64,000 nt of DNA from Hyphomicrobiales bacterium (GTDB lineage: Bacteria > Pseudomonadota > Alphaproteobacteria > Rhizobiales > Beijerinckiaceae): contig CAKNFP010000001.1 of NCBI GenBank assembly GCA_930633525.1, positions 2,768,001-2,832,000 of the forward strand, written 5' to 3'. Position 1 is the first letter of the stretch. Each line of letters starts with the position of its first letter. Shown one piece after another: positions 53,366 to 64,000 of this stretch. A program made the translations under genes and the position numbers. The notes under the pieces were generated by a model. That model was not told the DNA's origin, did not search any database, and saw only the letters and a list, made by a program, of their open reading frames with translations.

Positions 53366-54976
53366 ATGGACAAGACTTGGCAAACATTAGCGAGATACCT
53401 GCGCATCGGCCTGATCGCAGCTTTGGCGACGGGTTCGCTCGCCGCGGGCGCGTCGGCCGAGGTCATCTATCGGCGTGGCAATGCGGGCGACCCGAAGACG
53501 CTGGACCAGCATCAGACGTCGATCGACGTCGAAGCCAACATCCTGCGCGATCTTTATGATGGCCTTCTCGCTTATGATTCCCGCGGCAAGGTGACGCCGG
53601 CGGCTGCCGCGAGCTGGACCATCTCGCCTGACGGCAAGGTCTATACCTTCAAGCTGCGTGAGAACGGGAAGTGGTCGAACGGCGATCCGGTCAAGGCATC
53701 GGACTTCGTGTTTTCCTTCCGCCGCATGCTCGATCCGCAAACGGCCGCCCGCTACGCCGCCCTGCATTATCCGATCAAGAACGCCCGCGCAGTCAACCGC
53801 GGCGAGCTGCCTCCGGCTGAACTCGGCGTGAAGGCGATCGACGACAGCACGCTCGAAATCACGCTCGAGCAGCCGACCCCCTACTTCCTGGAGCTCCTGA
53901 CGCATCAGACCGCGCTGCCTCTGCACCAGGCCAGCGTCGAGAAGTTCGGCAAGGACTTCGTCAGAGCCGGCAACCTCGTCTCGAACGGCGCCTTCCAGCT
54001 CACCGAATTCGTTCCGAGCGATCACATCAAGGTCGTCAAGAACCCGAACTATTTCGATGCGAAGGACGTGAAGGTCGACACCGTCATCTTCTATCCGACC
54101 GAGGACAGCGCCGCCGCCGTGCGCCGTTTCATGGCGGGCGAGCTCGACACCAACTACCAGTTCCCGATCGACCAGCTCACCTTCCTCAAGGAGAAGCTCG
54201 GCGGGCAGGTGCGCACCGCGCCTTATCTCTCCATCGAATACTACGCCACCAATTTCCAGAAGGCGCCGTTCAACGATCCGCGCGTCCGCCATGCGCTTTC
54301 GCTCGCCATCGACCGCGACTTCCTCGCCGAGAAGACCTGGGGCGGCGCGGCGGTTCCGGCCTATCGCCTCACTCCGCCTGGCCTTCAGAACTACACACCG
54401 CCGGAAATCGCGGGCGCGGGCGAGACCCAACTCGATCGCGAGGACAAGGCCAAGGAGCTTCTCAAGGAAGCGGGTTACGGCCCGGGGCTGAAGCCGCTGA
54501 AGGTGGAGATCCGCTACAACACCAACGACAGCAACAAGAATACGGCGACAGCCGTCGCCGACATGTGGAAGTCGGCGCTGGGCGCCGAGGTCACGCTCCT
54601 CAACAGCGACATCAAGAGTCACTATGCCTACCTGCAGAACAAGGGTGATTTCGACATCGCCCGTGCCGGCTGGGTGGGCGACTATGCCGATCCGCAGAAC
54701 TTCCTTTTCCTCGGCCTGTCGGACAACGCGGTCAGCAATTATTCGCGCTACAAGAACCCCGACTATGATGCGCTCCTGAAAAAGACCGACGAGACCGGCG
54801 ATCAGGCTCAGCGCATGAAAATGCTTTCGGACGCGGAGGCCATGATCATGAAGGACGAGCCGATCATCCCGCTGATCTATCGGTCATCGCTCCACCTCGT
54901 CTCGCCGAAGGTGACCGGTTACGAGGATAATGTGCAGAACGTGCATCGCAGCCGCTATATCAGCATAGCACCTTGA
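53366..54976 (+). CDS. Peptide ABC transporter substrate-binding protein (OppA/DppA type)
   Basis: Periplasmic solute-binding protein of 536 aa, cluster C. It has a signal peptide ending GASA before EVIYRRGNAGDPKTLDQ (about residue 31). The SBP_bac_5 core has DLYDGLLAYD, WSNGDPVKASDFVFSFRRMLDPQ, ALSLAIDRDFLAE and GWVGDYADP. The start at 53366 is preferred to an upstream GTG. It is the first gene of a complete importer. A hairpin separates it from the permease genes, as is common where the binding protein is made in excess. Confidence 0.94.
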   Translation: MDKTWQTLARYLRIGLIAALATGSLAAGASAEVIYRRGNAGDPKTLDQHQTSIDVEANILRDLYDGLLAYDSRGKVTPAAAASWTISPDGKVYTFKLRENGKWSNGDPVKASDFVFSFRRMLDPQTAARYAALHYPIKNARAVNRGELPPAELGVKAIDDSTLEITLEQPTPYFLELLTHQTALPLHQASVEKFGKDFVRAGNLVSNGAFQLTEFVPSDHIKVVKNPNYFDAKDVKVDTVIFYPTEDSAAAVRRFMAGELDTNYQFPIDQLTFLKEKLGGQVRTAPYLSIEYYATNFQKAPFNDPRVRHALSLAIDRDFLAEKTWGGAAVPAYRLTPPGLQNYTPPEIAGAGETQLDREDKAKELLKEAGYGPGLKPLKVEIRYNTNDSNKNTATAVADMWKSALGAEVTLLNSDIKSHYAYLQNKGDFDIARAGWVGDYADPQNFLFLGLSDNAVSNYSRYKNPDYDALLKKTDETGDQAQRMKMLSDAEAMIMKDEPIIPLIYRSSLHLVSPKVTGYEDNVQNVHRSRYISIAP

Positions 54977-54985
54977 CCCGAACTC

Positions 54986-55011
54986 TATCCCCCGCCACAG
55001 GGCGGGGGATA
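54986..55011 (+). terminator. Intercistronic hairpin between binding protein and permease genes
   Basis: An 11-bp stem (54986-54996 with 55001-55011, loop ACAG) has no T-tract. It sits 10 nt after the binding-protein stop and 24 nt before the permease start. It probably protects the upstream message or attenuates read-through rather than stopping it. Confidence 0.6.
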
Positions 55012-55034
55012 TCCTGTTCACGAAGCGGGGAGCC

Positions 55035-55955
55035 ATGCTCTTCTACACATTGCGACGGCTGGCCAGTGCGATCCCGACGTTGTTTATCATCGTCACCGTG
55101 GCCTTTTTCCTCGTGCGCTTCGCGCCGGGGGGGCCGTTCGACATGGAACAGCCGGTAGCCCCCCAGGTTCTGGAGAACCTGAAGCGCGCCTACCGCCTCG
55201 ATCAGCCCCTGTTCTTCCAGTATCTGGACTATCTCGGAAAGCTCGTCCGGGGCGATCTCGGCCCCAGCTACTCCGCGCTCGACTTCACGGTCGGTGAAAT
55301 GCTCATGCGCGGCCTCCCCTATTCCATCTCGCTCGGCTTCGGCGCCCTGATCCTCGCCGTCATCGGCGGCGTGAGCGCCGGGGTTCTCGCAGCCCTGCAC
55401 CAGAACAGCGCCAGCGACTACTCTGTCATGACGGTCGCGACGGTCGGCGTCACCGTCCCCAATTTTGTCGTCGGCCCCCTGCTGCAGCTCGTTTTCGGGC
55501 TGGCGCTCGGCCTTCTGCCGCTCGGCGGCTGGGGCGGCGGCGACCTCAGCCACCGAATCCTGCCGACAATCGCCCTCGCCCTCCCGCAGATGGCCGTCAT
55601 CGCCCGCCTGACGCGCGGTGCGATGATCGAGGCTTTGCGCGCCGACCATATCCGCACGCTCCGCGCCAATGGGCTCTCCAACCGCACCATCGTCACCCAT
55701 GCCCTGCGCGGCGCGCTCTTGCCCGTCATTTCCTATCTCGGCCCAGCCGCCGCCGCCCTCGTCACCGGCTCGGTCGTCATCGAGAAGATCTTCGCCATTC
55801 CAGGCGTCGGCGCCTATTTCGTGGATGGCGCGCTGAACCGCGACTACACGCTCGTTATGGGAACGGTGGTGATGCTCGCGGGCTTCGTGGTGGCCTTCAA
55901 TCTCATCGTCGACCTGCTTTATGCCGCCCTTGATCCACGGGTGCGCTATGAGTGA
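55035..55955 (+). CDS. Peptide ABC transporter permease (OppB type)
   Basis: First inner-membrane permease, 306 aa, with six helices. It begins MLFYTLRRLASAIPTLFIIV, the OppB/DppB N-terminal motif. The EAA loop includes DHIRTLRANGLSNRTIVTHALRGALLPVI. Its stop overlaps the next permease start by 8 nt. The ATG at 55035 lies close to GGGGAG. Confidence 0.95.
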   Translation: MLFYTLRRLASAIPTLFIIVTVAFFLVRFAPGGPFDMEQPVAPQVLENLKRAYRLDQPLFFQYLDYLGKLVRGDLGPSYSALDFTVGEMLMRGLPYSISLGFGALILAVIGGVSAGVLAALHQNSASDYSVMTVATVGVTVPNFVVGPLLQLVFGLALGLLPLGGWGGGDLSHRILPTIALALPQMAVIARLTRGAMIEALRADHIRTLRANGLSNRTIVTHALRGALLPVISYLGPAAAALVTGSVVIEKIFAIPGVGAYFVDGALNRDYTLVMGTVVMLAGFVVAFNLIVDLLYAALDPRVRYE

Positions 55956-57080
55956 CGCCACCCTCGCACCAGCTGGCGCGTCAACCGTCACGCAAGGCCG
56001 CAGCCTCGCGGCGCTGGCGCTGCTGCGCCTTCGGCGTAACCGTGCCGCTGTTGTCAGTTTCATCGTCCTCGTCGCAATCACGTTGTTCTGCATCGTCGGG
56101 CCCTGGCTCTCGCCCCATGCCTACGATCAGGTCTACCGCTCCTATGTGGGCGAGCGGCCGAGCCTTACACCCCGCCCGGCCCAGGACACCCTGGAAGACG
56201 CGATGCGAGGAGCGCTGGACCGCGCCCGCATCGGCATGCGCGACTTCTCGATCACCGGGTCGACCTTCAGGGTCACGCTGACCTCGCCCAATCCCATCGA
56301 TCCCCGCAACACGCGCTACATCGACCGTGTGGACCAGTTCCGCGACGCCAAGGTCGTGGCGACGGAAGATGGCGGCAAAAGCCTCGTCGTAGAAGGCACG
56401 GTACAGCGCCAGCTCTTCCTGATGGGAACGGACCTCGCCGGGCGGGACCTGATGACCCGCATCATGGTCGGCGGGCGCGTCTCGCTCCTGGTCGGCCTGC
56501 TCGCCACCTTCGTCAGCCTCGTCATCGGCGTCAGTTATGGCGCGGCGGCCGGCTTCTTCGGCGGGCGCATCGACATGGTGATGATGCGCGTCGTCGATGT
56601 GCTCTATTCCCTGCCCTTCGTCTTCTTCGTCATCCTGCTCGTCGTCTATTTCGGCCGGGATTTCGTGCTCATCTTCGTCGCCATCGGCGCGGTCGAATGG
56701 CTCGACATGGCGCGGATCACCCGTGGGCAGACACTCGCGCTGAAGCGCCGTGAGTTCGTGGAGGCCGCCCATGCGCTCGGTGTCTCGGAGCCGGCGATCC
56801 TGCGCCGTCACATTATCCCCAACCTGCTCGGGCCGGTGGTCGTCTTCATGACCCTGATGGTCCCGAAGATCATTCTCCTGGAGAGCTTCCTGTCCTTCCT
56901 CGGGCTCGGCGTGCAGGCCCCGCTGACGAGCTGGGGCGTGCTCATCGCCGAGGGGGCCAACAACATCCAGAACGCCCCCTATCTCATCATCTTCCCCGCC
57001 ATCTTCTTCGTGTCCACGCTATTCGCGCTGAATTTCATCGGGGATGGCCTGCGCGACGCCCTCGACCCAAGAGATCGCTA

Positions 57081-57081
<1 letters not shown>
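55948..57081 (+). CDS. Peptide ABC transporter permease (OppC type)
   Basis: Second permease, 377 aa, starting within the upstream permease gene (ATGAGTGA overlap), so the two are translationally coupled. The N-terminal helix (RNRAAVVSFIVLVAITLFCIVGP) is followed by an extended periplasmic insertion (about 50-150), then the conserved TDLAGRDLMTRIMVGGRVSL and the EAA loop RREFVEAAHALGVSEPAILRRHIIPN. The long insertion is typical of the YejE-like subgroup. Its TAA overlaps the ATPase start (TAATG). Confidence 0.95.
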
Positions 57082-58751
<1,670 letters not shown>

Positions 58752-58870
58752 AGCGCGATGGCTTGCACGTAGAGCCCGACCGCTTGTTGATCGCCTCCCG
58801 AAACGACAAGATATGCGCGAGGCGTTTGACGCGAACACAGTATGCTTCGACTGTGCAGCCCACAAACGGC

Positions 58871-58902
58871 TGCGGCCTCCCCCGATGTCGGGGAAGGCCG
58901 CA
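58871..58902. terminator. Hairpin between convergent opp and lysM genes
   Basis: A stem of 8 bp plus 5 bp with one mismatch (58871-58884 with 58889-58902, loop ATGT) lies in the 173-nt convergent spacer, 22 nt past the lysM stop. No strong T-tract is present on either strand. Confidence 0.45.
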
Positions 58903-58924
58903 TGTTACATCACCCTGTCGGCGA

Positions 58925-59368
58925 TCAGAGCGCGGGAATGCGCAGGACCTGGCCGGGATAGATCTTGTCGGGGTGGCTCAACATCGGCTTGTTGGCTTCG
59001 AAGATGACGGGATATTTGGCGCCATTCGCCTTGCCATAGTTGGCCTCGGCGATCTTCCAGAGCGTATCGCCCTTCTTCACCGTGTACATGACGGCGGCAG
59101 CGGCCTCCTTCTCGACGGCAAGGCCATTGTCGACGCTGGCGACGCCGACCGTGTTGCCGAGCGCGAGGATGATCTTCTCCGCCTCTTCGGTCGACACGGT
59201 CTTGCCCTTGACCGAGACCTTATCGCCGTCGACGGCGATTTCGAGGCCATCGGCCTTCAGGCCATTCTTCTCGATCTCTTTCTTCAGCTCGTCCGGCGTT
59301 GCGGCCTTCGCCTCGCTGGCGCCGAAGAGCTTTTCACCCGCTTCCTTGATGAAGCTGAACAGTCCCAT
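58925..59368 (-). CDS. lysM: LysM/BON-domain protein (Kbp/YgaU-like)
   Basis: 147-aa protein with an N-terminal BON domain (about 24-88, GLKADGLEIAVDGDKVSVKGKT region) and a C-terminal LysM domain (about 93-146, YTVKKGDTLWKIAEANYG...IYPGQVLRIP). The E. coli relative Kbp binds potassium in the cytoplasm. There is no signal peptide here, which agrees with that rather than wall binding. GGGAG is 7 nt before the ATG. It is monocistronic and convergent with the peptide transporter. Confidence 0.95.
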   Translation of the reverse strand: MGLFSFIKEAGEKLFGASEAKAATPDELKKEIEKNGLKADGLEIAVDGDKVSVKGKTVSTEEAEKIILALGNTVGVASVDNGLAVEKEAAAAVMYTVKKGDTLWKIAEANYGKANGAKYPVIFEANKPMLSHPDKIYPGQVLRIPAL

Positions 59369-59593
59369 AGTGTTTCTCCCTGCACTTTCCAGCGCGGCGT
59401 GGATGCCGCCCGCCTACAATAGCGCACCTTATCGACACTTGTTCCATCTGTCCCGTGACAGTCGCGCCAAAGGGTGGAAAAACTACATGTAGAATCCGTT
59501 TTTAACCGACTTTCCCGCGCCTCCATGGACAATGGCCCGGTGCTATCCTATCTGGATGGAGATCTCATCGCACTGCACCCTGAGGCCCTTGCC

Positions 59594-60625
59594 ATGTCCT
59601 TTGCTCCCAGCGTGATCGAACTCATCGGCAACACGCCGTTGATCCGCCTCAAGCATGCATCGGAGCTGACGGGCTGCACCATACTCGGCAAGGCCGAATT
59701 CCTGAATCCAGGTCAATCGGTGAAGGATCGCGCCGGGCTCTACCTGATCAAGGATGCCGTGGCGAAAGGCCAGTTGCGTCCCGGCGGGACGATCGTCGAG
59801 GGCACGGCGGGCAATACCGGCATAGGTCTCGCCGTCGTCGCGAATGCGCTCGGCTTCCGGACGGTCATCGTCATCCCGGAGACGCAATCGCAGGAAAAGA
59901 AGGATGCGCTGCGCCTGCTGGGCGCGGAGCTCATCGAAGTGCCGGCGGTGCCCTACGCCAACCCGAACAACTACGTGAAAGTCGCGGGCCGGCTGGCTGA
60001 GAAGCTCGCCGCGGAGACACCGGAAGGGGCTGTCTGGGCGAACCAGTTCGACAATGTCGCCAACCGCCGGGCGCATCTTGAGACGACCGGACCGGAGATC
60101 TGGGCCCAGACCGACGGCAAGATCGATGGCTTCATCGCCTCTGTCGGCAGCGGCGGCACGCTCGCCGGCGTAGGCCTTGCCCTTAAGGAACGCAATCCGA
60201 AGGTGGTGGTCGCGCTCGCCGACCCACAGGGCGCCGCGCTGCACAACTATTACACCCATGGCGAACTGAAATCGGAAGGCTCCTCGATCACCGAGGGCAT
60301 CGGCCAGGGCCGCATCACCAAGAACCTGGAAGGCGCGCCGATCGATCTGTCATTCCAGATCCCGGACGCGGAAGCCTTGCCGGTCATCTTCGAATTGCTG
60401 CAGCATGAAGGCCTTTGCCTCGGCGGCTCCACTGGAATCAATGTGGCGGGCGCGATCCGTCTCGCGCGCCATCTCGGCCCCGGCCATACCATCGTGACCG
60501 TGCTCTGCGACTACGGCAATCGCTACCAGTCCAAACTGTTCAATCCCGTTTTCCTCCGCGAGAAGGGCCTGCCAACCCCACCTTGGCTGGAGCGCACGGC
60601 GACGATCAAGCCACCGCTGGAGTGA
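59594..60625 (+). CDS. cysK: Cysteine synthase A
   Basis: PLP-dependent O-acetylserine sulfhydrylase of 343 aa. The PLP lysine is in NPGQSVKDRAG, the phosphate loop is EGTAGNTGIGLA, and the serine/asparagine loop is ASVGSGGTLAGVG. The ATG at 59594 (MSFAPSVIEL) has GAGG 8 nt upstream; upstream in-frame codons from 59474 have no family match. It is a bit longer than E. coli CysK owing to an inserted loop after NRRAHLETTGPEIW. It is monocistronic as far as can be seen; the 213-nt spacer to the next gene holds no gene. Confidence 0.94.
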   Translation: MSFAPSVIELIGNTPLIRLKHASELTGCTILGKAEFLNPGQSVKDRAGLYLIKDAVAKGQLRPGGTIVEGTAGNTGIGLAVVANALGFRTVIVIPETQSQEKKDALRLLGAELIEVPAVPYANPNNYVKVAGRLAEKLAAETPEGAVWANQFDNVANRRAHLETTGPEIWAQTDGKIDGFIASVGSGGTLAGVGLALKERNPKVVVALADPQGAALHNYYTHGELKSEGSSITEGIGQGRITKNLEGAPIDLSFQIPDAEALPVIFELLQHEGLCLGGSTGINVAGAIRLARHLGPGHTIVTVLCDYGNRYQSKLFNPVFLREKGLPTPPWLERTATIKPPLE

Positions 60626-60838
60626 GGCCTGCGCAGTCTTGCGCATGGAATGCCGGCTCCACCGCGGGATCTCGGCCCGGAAACATGGCGAGGGAAGTTG
60701 GCCCGGGACCTTGCCATCGGGGCGGCGGAATGACCATTTGACATCGAGGCCATGACGCCGTGTTGTGCCGGCCATCCGCTGGCGCGCGTCTGCGTGGATT
60801 CGATGGCGGGAGGCTTTGGCGGGAGGCGGTGAACGGTC

Positions 60839-61762
60839 ATGACGGATGCGCTTTTCATCGGAATCGATGGTGGCGGCACCCATTGCCGGGCGCGTATCCG
60901 TGATGCAGGCGGGCGGCTGATCGGCGAAGGCCGGGGCGGCCCGGCGAATGTCCGCCTCGGGCCGGAGAGAGTGATGGCGTCCATCCTCGCCGCCGCACGA
61001 GAGGCAGCGAAGGCCGGAAGCCTCGCGGAAGACGCATTCCATCGCATGCATGCCGGGCTTGGACTCGCGGGCGCCGCTCAGTCCAAGCCTCTTGCCCTGT
61101 TCCAGGCCGTGCCGCATCCCTTCGCGAGCGTCAGCATCGACACGGACGCCTATGCGGCCTGGCTCGGCGCGACCCAAGGCGCGGACGGCGCCATTCTCAT
61201 CCTCGGCACCGGTTCCTGCGGTTTCACCGTCGTTCAGGGCACACGCCATTCGATCGGCGGCTACGGCTTCATCGTCTCGGACGGCGGCAGCGGCGCGGTG
61301 ATCGGCCGTGAAGGTATCCGCCGTGCCGTGCTGGCTTTCGACGAACTCGGGCCGCGCTCAGCCTTGACCGACGAATTGCTTGGCGCTTTCGGCAACAGCG
61401 CCGAAGCGGTCGTGGACTGGGCGGACGCGGCGACGCCCGGCGAGTTCGCCGGCTACACACCGACCATCTTCGCGCATGCCTCGTCCGGGGATCCTGTTGC
61501 AACCGCCATTGTCACTGCCGCAGCCAGCGATGCAGATGCGCTCATCGCACGGCTCGTCACACTCGGTGCGCCGACCGTGGCCTTGCTCGGCGGGCTCGCG
61601 GACCCGTTGATCCCCTGGCTTTCCCCCCAATCCCGTCATCACATCGTCGCACCGATCACCGACGCCATCGACGGCGCTATTCTGATGGCGCGGCAGTATG
61701 CCCTGCCGTCGCGGGATAGCATGCCTCTCCAGGACAACTTTTTATCAGGGACCCGACCATGA
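60839..61762 (+). CDS. BadF/BadG-family ATPase, probable N-acetylglucosamine kinase
   Basis: 307-aa ASKHA-fold sugar kinase. The phosphate-1 motif is FIGIDGGGTHCRARI, phosphate-2 is ILGTGSCG, and a central IGGYGFIVSDGGSGAVIG segment matches GlcNAc kinases. Overlap with the following SIS-domain gene (ATGA) suggests amino-sugar use: GlcNAc is phosphorylated, then further processed. The leader carries two copies of GGCGGGAGGC (60805-60814 and 60818-60827). An alternative substrate is glucosamine. Confidence 0.85.
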   Translation: MTDALFIGIDGGGTHCRARIRDAGGRLIGEGRGGPANVRLGPERVMASILAAAREAAKAGSLAEDAFHRMHAGLGLAGAAQSKPLALFQAVPHPFASVSIDTDAYAAWLGATQGADGAILILGTGSCGFTVVQGTRHSIGGYGFIVSDGGSGAVIGREGIRRAVLAFDELGPRSALTDELLGAFGNSAEAVVDWADAATPGEFAGYTPTIFAHASSGDPVATAIVTAAASDADALIARLVTLGAPTVALLGGLADPLIPWLSPQSRHHIVAPITDAIDGAILMARQYALPSRDSMPLQDNFLSGTRP

Positions 61763-62817
61763 CCTCCGATGCCGCCAATCGTGACACCGCCATGCTGCGT
61801 GAGAGCCGCGAGGCACCCGGAGCCGTCGCGCGCCTGATCGCCGAAAACGGTGCGTTGACGACAGCCCTCGGGCAACGGTTGCGCGCCAATCCGCCCCGTT
61901 TTGCCGTCACCTGCGCGCGCGGCAGCTCCGATAATGCCGCGACCTTCGCCAAATATCTGTTCGAGATCCGCCTCGGTGTCGTCACCGCCTCCGTCGGGCC
62001 GTCGATCAGCTCTGTTTACCAGGCAAAACTGCGCGTCGCGGACGCGTTGTTCCTCGCCATCTCCCAGTCCGGCCGCAGCCCAGACCTCCTGCATCTCGCC
62101 GAAAGCGCGCGCGATGAAGGCGCGACGACGGTCGCGGTCGTCAATGATGCCGCCTCGCCGCTGGCGGCGCTGTCCGAGGTGGTCCTGCCGCTGCAGGCGG
62201 GGCCGGAGCGCAGCGTCGCCGCCACCAAGTCGTTCATCACGTCGCTCGCCGCCGGTCTTATGGTCACCGCGGACTGGAGCGACGATGCAGCCCTCAAGAA
62301 GGCCGTCGCCGCCCTGCCGGAGACACTCGCGACCGCGCTGGAACAGGATTGGGACGCCGCGATCGGCCCACTCGTCGCGGCCCGAAATCTCTATGTCGTC
62401 GGACGCGGGACAGGCTTCGCCGTCGCGCAGGAAGCCGCCCTCAAACTGAAGGAGACGGCTGGCCTGCATGCGGAAGCCGTCAGTGCCGCCGAGGTGATGC
62501 ACGGGCCCCAGGCGCTCGCCGGCCCGGATTTCCCCGTCCTCGTGCTGAGCCAGCCCGACGAAACGTTGAAGGGAACCCGCGAGCTCATCGGCCGTCTGCG
62601 GGATCGGGGGGTACCGGTCATCATCGCGGGTCCAGCCGGCGATGGGCTGGGTGAGCGGGGCGTGGTGACCCTGCCGCTCGCGGCCGGAATCGATCCGCTG
62701 GCCGCCCCCATCGCCCTGATCCAAAGCTTCTATCCGCTGGCCGATTCGGTGGCCCGCGAGCGCGGCTTCGATCCCGACCGCCCGCCCCACCTCAACAAGG
62801 TGACCGAGACCGTTTGA
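61759..62817 (+). CDS. Double-SIS-domain protein (glucosamine-6-phosphate deaminase/GlmS-like)
   Basis: 352-aa protein with two SIS domains (about 35-170 and 195-335) and no glutaminase domain. Key pieces are TCARGSSDNAATFAKYL, ISQSGRSPDLLHL, VAATKSFITSLAAG and VGRGTGFAVAQEAALKLKET. This is the AgaS/NagB-II type thought to deaminate glucosamine-6-phosphate. It starts inside the kinase gene (ATGA overlap), so both are likely one catabolic unit. Its stop overlaps the folP start (TGATG). Confidence 0.88.
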   Translation: MTSDAANRDTAMLRESREAPGAVARLIAENGALTTALGQRLRANPPRFAVTCARGSSDNAATFAKYLFEIRLGVVTASVGPSISSVYQAKLRVADALFLAISQSGRSPDLLHLAESARDEGATTVAVVNDAASPLAALSEVVLPLQAGPERSVAATKSFITSLAAGLMVTADWSDDAALKKAVAALPETLATALEQDWDAAIGPLVAARNLYVVGRGTGFAVAQEAALKLKETAGLHAEAVSAAEVMHGPQALAGPDFPVLVLSQPDETLKGTRELIGRLRDRGVPVIIAGPAGDGLGERGVVTLPLAAGIDPLAAPIALIQSFYPLADSVARERGFDPDRPPHLNKVTETV

Positions 62818-63689
62818 TGGTGCATGCGACCGCCCCGAAGCGCGCTCTTCTTCCGGATCTCGGCCGGCGCCCCCTGATCATGGGCATTCTCAACGTCACG
62901 CCGGATTCCTTTTCCGACGGCGGCCGCTTCGCGACTCATGAGGCGGCGGTCGCCCAGGCCGCCCGCCTGGTGAGTGAAGGCGCCGACATCGTCGATATCG
63001 GCGGGGAATCGACGCGGCCGGGCCATACAGAAATCTCTGCGGAGGAAGAAATTGCCCGCGTCGGTCCCGTCATCGCGGCGATTGCGGCACTGCATGACGT
63101 GCCGATCTCGATCGACACGTACAAGGCCAGGACGGCGGAGGCGGCCATCGCGGCCGGGGCGTCCATCATCAATGATATCTGGGGCCTCCAGCGCGACCCG
63201 GCCATCGCGGGGGTGGCGGGCGCGCACGGCGTGCCCGTGGTCGCCATGCACAATCGCGAAACGATCGATCCCGCGCTCGACATTATCGCGGATATGAAGG
63301 CTTTCTTCGCGCGAACCTTGGAACTGGCCGACCGCGCCGGTGTGCGACAGGGCGACATCATTCTCGATCCCGGCATCGGCTTCGGCAAGACACCGGCGCA
63401 GAACCTCATCGCCCTGCAGCGGCTCGGGGAGCTTCGAACGCTCGGCTGCCCCATTCTTGTCGGTGCCTCGCGCAAATCCACGATCGGCCTCGTGACCGGC
63501 CGGCCGGCCGACGAACGTCTCGCCGGCTCGCTCGCGGCCCATGTCCTGGCGCTCGCCCATGGAGCCGATATCATTCGTGTCCACGACGTCGCCCCACACC
63601 GCGACGCCTGCCGGATCTTCGAGGCGGTGCAGGACCCCGCGCGCCTCGATGTCCTGACCGGGGAACCCGCCCCAAGGAGTGCGCCATGA
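62817..63689 (+). CDS. folP: Dihydropteroate synthase
   Basis: Condenses pABA with the pterin diphosphate in folate synthesis; the target of sulfonamides. The 290-aa TIM barrel has MGILNVTPDSFSDGG, DIGGESTRPG, SIDTYKA and the GASRKSTIG end motif. The start at 62817 (ATG) overlaps the SIS-domain stop by one base. folB begins 4 nt before its stop is complete (ATGA). Confidence 0.97.
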   Translation: MVHATAPKRALLPDLGRRPLIMGILNVTPDSFSDGGRFATHEAAVAQAARLVSEGADIVDIGGESTRPGHTEISAEEEIARVGPVIAAIAALHDVPISIDTYKARTAEAAIAAGASIINDIWGLQRDPAIAGVAGAHGVPVVAMHNRETIDPALDIIADMKAFFARTLELADRAGVRQGDIILDPGIGFGKTPAQNLIALQRLGELRTLGCPILVGASRKSTIGLVTGRPADERLAGSLAAHVLALAHGADIIRVHDVAPHRDACRIFEAVQDPARLDVLTGEPAPRSAP

Positions 63690-64000
63690 CGACACGGCCC
63701 CTCGACCATATCCTCATCCGGCGCATCGCCATCTTCGCCTATCACGGCAACAACGACGAGGAGAAGAAGCTTGGCCAGCGCTTCTACGTATCGCTCGATA
63801 TCGGCTTTGATGCCGAGCCGGCGGGCCATAGTGACGACTGGAACGAGACGGTCTGCTACGGCCAGATGACAGCGCTGGTGACGCGCGTTGGGACCAGCCG
63901 GCGTTTTCGTCTCATCGAGGCTCTGGCGCAAACGGTAGCCGACGAAGCATTGGCGGAATTCCCGCGCGTCGAACGCATCAGCGTCGAAGTCGAGAAGCCG
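63686..64000 (+). CDS. folB: Dihydroneopterin aldolase (3' end missing)
   Basis: First 105 codons are in the window and the gene runs off the right edge; the family is about 120 aa, so little is missing. Start MTTRPLDHILIRRIAIFAYHG, with AAGGAG 6 nt before the ATG. FAYHGNNDEEKKLGQRFYV and LIEALAQTVADEAL give the family pattern, with the substrate-binding Glu in LIEAL and the Lys in VEVEKP at the very edge. It is coupled to folP by an ATGA overlap. folK would be expected next. Confidence 0.93.
   Translation, partial: MTTRPLDHILIRRIAIFAYHGNNDEEKKLGQRFYVSLDIGFDAEPAGHSDDWNETVCYGQMTALVTRVGTSRRFRLIEALAQTVADEALAEFPRVERISVEVEKP

Overview
The window is a contiguous piece of chromosome from a GC-rich alphaproteobacterium of the order Hyphomicrobiales (Rhizobiales). 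The evidence is the cckA / recA / alaS neighbourhood, a GTTC-N7-GTTC LexA box at recA, a TTAA-N7-TTAA CtrA box, a single-cysteine DksA and a 2.3-kaa growth-pole-ring (GPR/RgsE-type) protein. Genus cannot be fixed from the sequence; a Chelatococcaceae/Boseaceae-like relative is a guess. I see no rRNA, tRNA, CRISPR array, transposase, phage gene or attachment site. Almost everything is core chromosome, coding density is high, and most long frames on the opposite strand are GC-driven shadows.

Layout. 1-10.7 kb: alaS, recA, gpsA and cckA on the minus strand, then a divergent FliO-like membrane protein behind a CtrA box, then dksA. 10.8-14.4 kb: an MBOAT O-acyltransferase with two tandem SGNH-like membrane proteins (surface polymer acylation). 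14.8-18.8 kb: an SMP-30 lactonase and a sixA-like / ycjX / ycjF operon. 19-24.4 kb: a Cys/Met PLP enzyme, a small lipoprotein, MsrQ, a Spy-like periplasmic protein, a UspA protein, a [2Fe-2S] ferredoxin and a free-standing Hpt protein. 24.7-31.7 kb: the giant growth-pole-ring protein with 39 exact 22-residue repeats. 32.1-35.9 kb: an Mla-type lipid transport operon. 36.1-41.2 kb: dipeptide epimerase, an unknown helical protein, a glycosyltransferase coupled to an LpxH-like phosphoesterase, and a DMT transporter. 41.4-45.7 kb: thiE, thiD, an XRE-cupin regulator, a VOC protein and two c-type cytochromes. 45.8-53.1 kb: an orphan molybdenum hydroxylase large subunit, an RND efflux pump with its adaptor, and a rhodanese. 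53.4-58.8 kb: a complete peptide ABC importer. 58.9-64 kb: LysM/BON protein, cysK, then a tightly overlapping GlcNAc kinase / SIS / folP / folB operon cut by the window end.

Themes. Cell-cycle and polar growth (CckA, CtrA box, GPR, FliO-like, free Hpt), envelope maintenance (Mla, MBOAT/SGNH, Spy-like, glycosyltransferase pair, RND pump, LysM) and stress or repair (recA with an overlapping SOS operator, UspA, DksA, MsrQ). The strongest candidates for new biology are the giant repeat protein, the sixA-ycjX-ycjF operon and the MBOAT plus twin-SGNH locus.
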